Assembly: GCA_002842085.1 (NCBI GenBank)
Contig: PHCA01000019.1
Span: 1-39,661, forward strand
DNA length: 39,661 bases
Origin: Chloroflexi bacterium HGW-Chloroflexi-1
GTDB lineage: Bacteria; Chloroflexota; Anaerolineae; CG2-30-64-16
Direction: 5' to 3'
Part shown: positions 39,018 to 39,661 of the stretch, piece after piece
Layout of the letters: each line of letters begins with the position of its first letter
Position numbering within the stretch: the first letter of the stretch is position 1
Made by a program: the position numbers and the translations under genes
Notes under the pieces: model-generated
What the model was told of the DNA's origin: nothing
Database searches by the model: none
Seen by the model: the letters and a program-made list of their open reading frames with translations, nothing else

Positions 39018-39530
39018 CTACAACTCATGCACCAGATCATCCAAACTGCGGCGAGCGCTCGCCGATGGCAGCTCGTCCGCATAGCCGACGGGCAGGAGCG
39101 CCACCGGGACCCAGTCGCCCGGGGCACGGATGGCCGCGCTCACCGCGGCGGCGGCGAAGGCGCCAACCCACACTGTCGCCAGGCCCAGCTCATGGCAGCC
39201 GAGTTGGGCATAGGCGGCCGCGATGGTGGCATCCTGCAAGGCGTACAGATCCCGGCCCCGCGCGCCATACTTGCGCGCCGCACGGCCGGGGTTGGCGAAG
39301 AAAACCAGCGTCACCGGGGCCTCGGCGATGAAGGATTGATCGGCCGCGCGCGCCAGAGCGGCCCGCACGCGCGGCGCCATCACCTGATAGATCTCGTACG
39401 CCTGCAAATTGCCCGCCGAAGGCGCCTGGTTGGCGGCCTGCAGCACCGCCCGGAGCTTCTCCGGCTCCACCTGACGGTCGACAAAAGCCCGTACCGAACG
39501 CCGAGAGTGGATCAGATCCATGAAGTTCAT
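39018..39530 (-). CDS. Nitroreductase-family protein
   Basis: 170 residues with the FMN-binding start (MDLIHSRRSVRAFVDRQVEPEKLRAVLQAANQAPSAGNLQAYEI), and the end GDWVPVALLPVGYADE. LQDATIAAAYAQLGCHELGLATVWVGAF is the conserved centre. It should reduce nitro compounds, quinones or flavins with NAD(P)H as a dimer; relatives also include dehalogenases. AAGGAGG is well placed ahead of the ATG. Confidence 0.92.
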   Translation of the reverse strand: MNFMDLIHSRRSVRAFVDRQVEPEKLRAVLQAANQAPSAGNLQAYEIYQVMAPRVRAALARAADQSFIAEAPVTLVFFANPGRAARKYGARGRDLYALQDATIAAAYAQLGCHELGLATVWVGAFAAAAVSAAIRAPGDWVPVALLPVGYADELPSASARRSLDDLVHEL

Positions 39531-39582
39531 CGCGCCCTCCTTTTTCTCATCCCAGCGCCCGCGCAGTATATTTCGGGAAACC

Positions 39583-39661
39583 GTAACTACTCAGCCCTCT
39601 GTCATTGCGAGCGCAGTTTGCGAAGCAATCGAGATTGCCGCAATCGGGATTGCCGCAATCG
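39583..39661 (+). repeat. MITE family B, partial copy B6 at the window edge
   Basis: It starts GTAACTACTCAGCCCTCTGT, with CATTGCGAGCGCAGTTTGCG and palindromic GATTGCCGCAATC units like B1, and runs off the end. Confidence 0.7.

Overview
The window looks like a GC-rich, accessory-type stretch of a chromosome from a Chloroflexota-like bacterium (Anaerolineae or Caldilineae relatives are my best guess). This is inferred from the protein types: family 1 solute-binding lipoproteins with V-E-V-x-K-E-V linkers, a hybrid kinase paired with a receiver protein, a duplicated RAM-domain protein, and many MITE-like palindromes between genes. No rRNA, tRNA, CRISPR array, phage module or complete transposase gene is visible.

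Layout. 1-5.5 kb, minus strand: a sugar-type ABC importer operon (solute-binding lipoprotein, PHP phosphoesterase, two permeases; no ATPase), then a LuxR-type regulator whose receiver lacks its middle, then the start of a secreted protein. 5.7-9.2 kb: a receiver protein with a sigma-70 region 4-like N-terminus, convergent with a large hybrid histidine kinase. 10-12.6 kb: a single ORF joining ParB to a YtcJ-like amidohydrolase. 12.6-19.8 kb: an AbiEii-type nucleotidyltransferase fused to its usual partner domain, SelB, a long coiled-coil protein, a broken PhoU, a frameshifted double-RAM protein, methylglyoxal synthase and a zinc-ribbon protein. 20-23.9 kb: a second, unfused AbiEii pair, a broken glycosyltransferase, a Wzz-like protein and a DUF4097-like protein. 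24-31 kb: a repeat-dense zone with a Nudix hydrolase, a ferredoxin, a membrane glycosyltransferase and two RpiR paralogues. 31-37 kb: a polysaccharide set (NodB deacetylase, methyltransferase, GT9, two GT4). 37-39.6 kb: slipin, ComEA-like and nitroreductase genes.

Two themes go beyond ordinary annotation. First, at least three families of short non-autonomous elements, about 15 copies or fragments, crowd the intergenic regions. Several have visible 8-bp target duplications, some are nested, and they supply gene ends (the PHP C-terminus and the lost ParB start). Tandem octamer arrays whose units each carry TGA, TAA or TAG provide the stop codons of selB, a methyltransferase and a GT9 gene. Second, several genes have lost short internal pieces: the LuxR receiver (in frame), the ParB/amidohydrolase junction (in frame), PhoU and a GT4 (both out of frame). 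A 1-nt frameshift lies in the RAM protein. Read mapping is needed to tell real deletions from assembly errors.

Functionally the window mixes carbohydrate uptake and sensing, cell-surface polysaccharide synthesis, stress or toxin-like modules and housekeeping orphans. I did not see one coherent new operon. The most unusual items are the stop-codon-tiled repeat arrays, the ParB-amidohydrolase ORF and the fused versus split AbiEii pairs.
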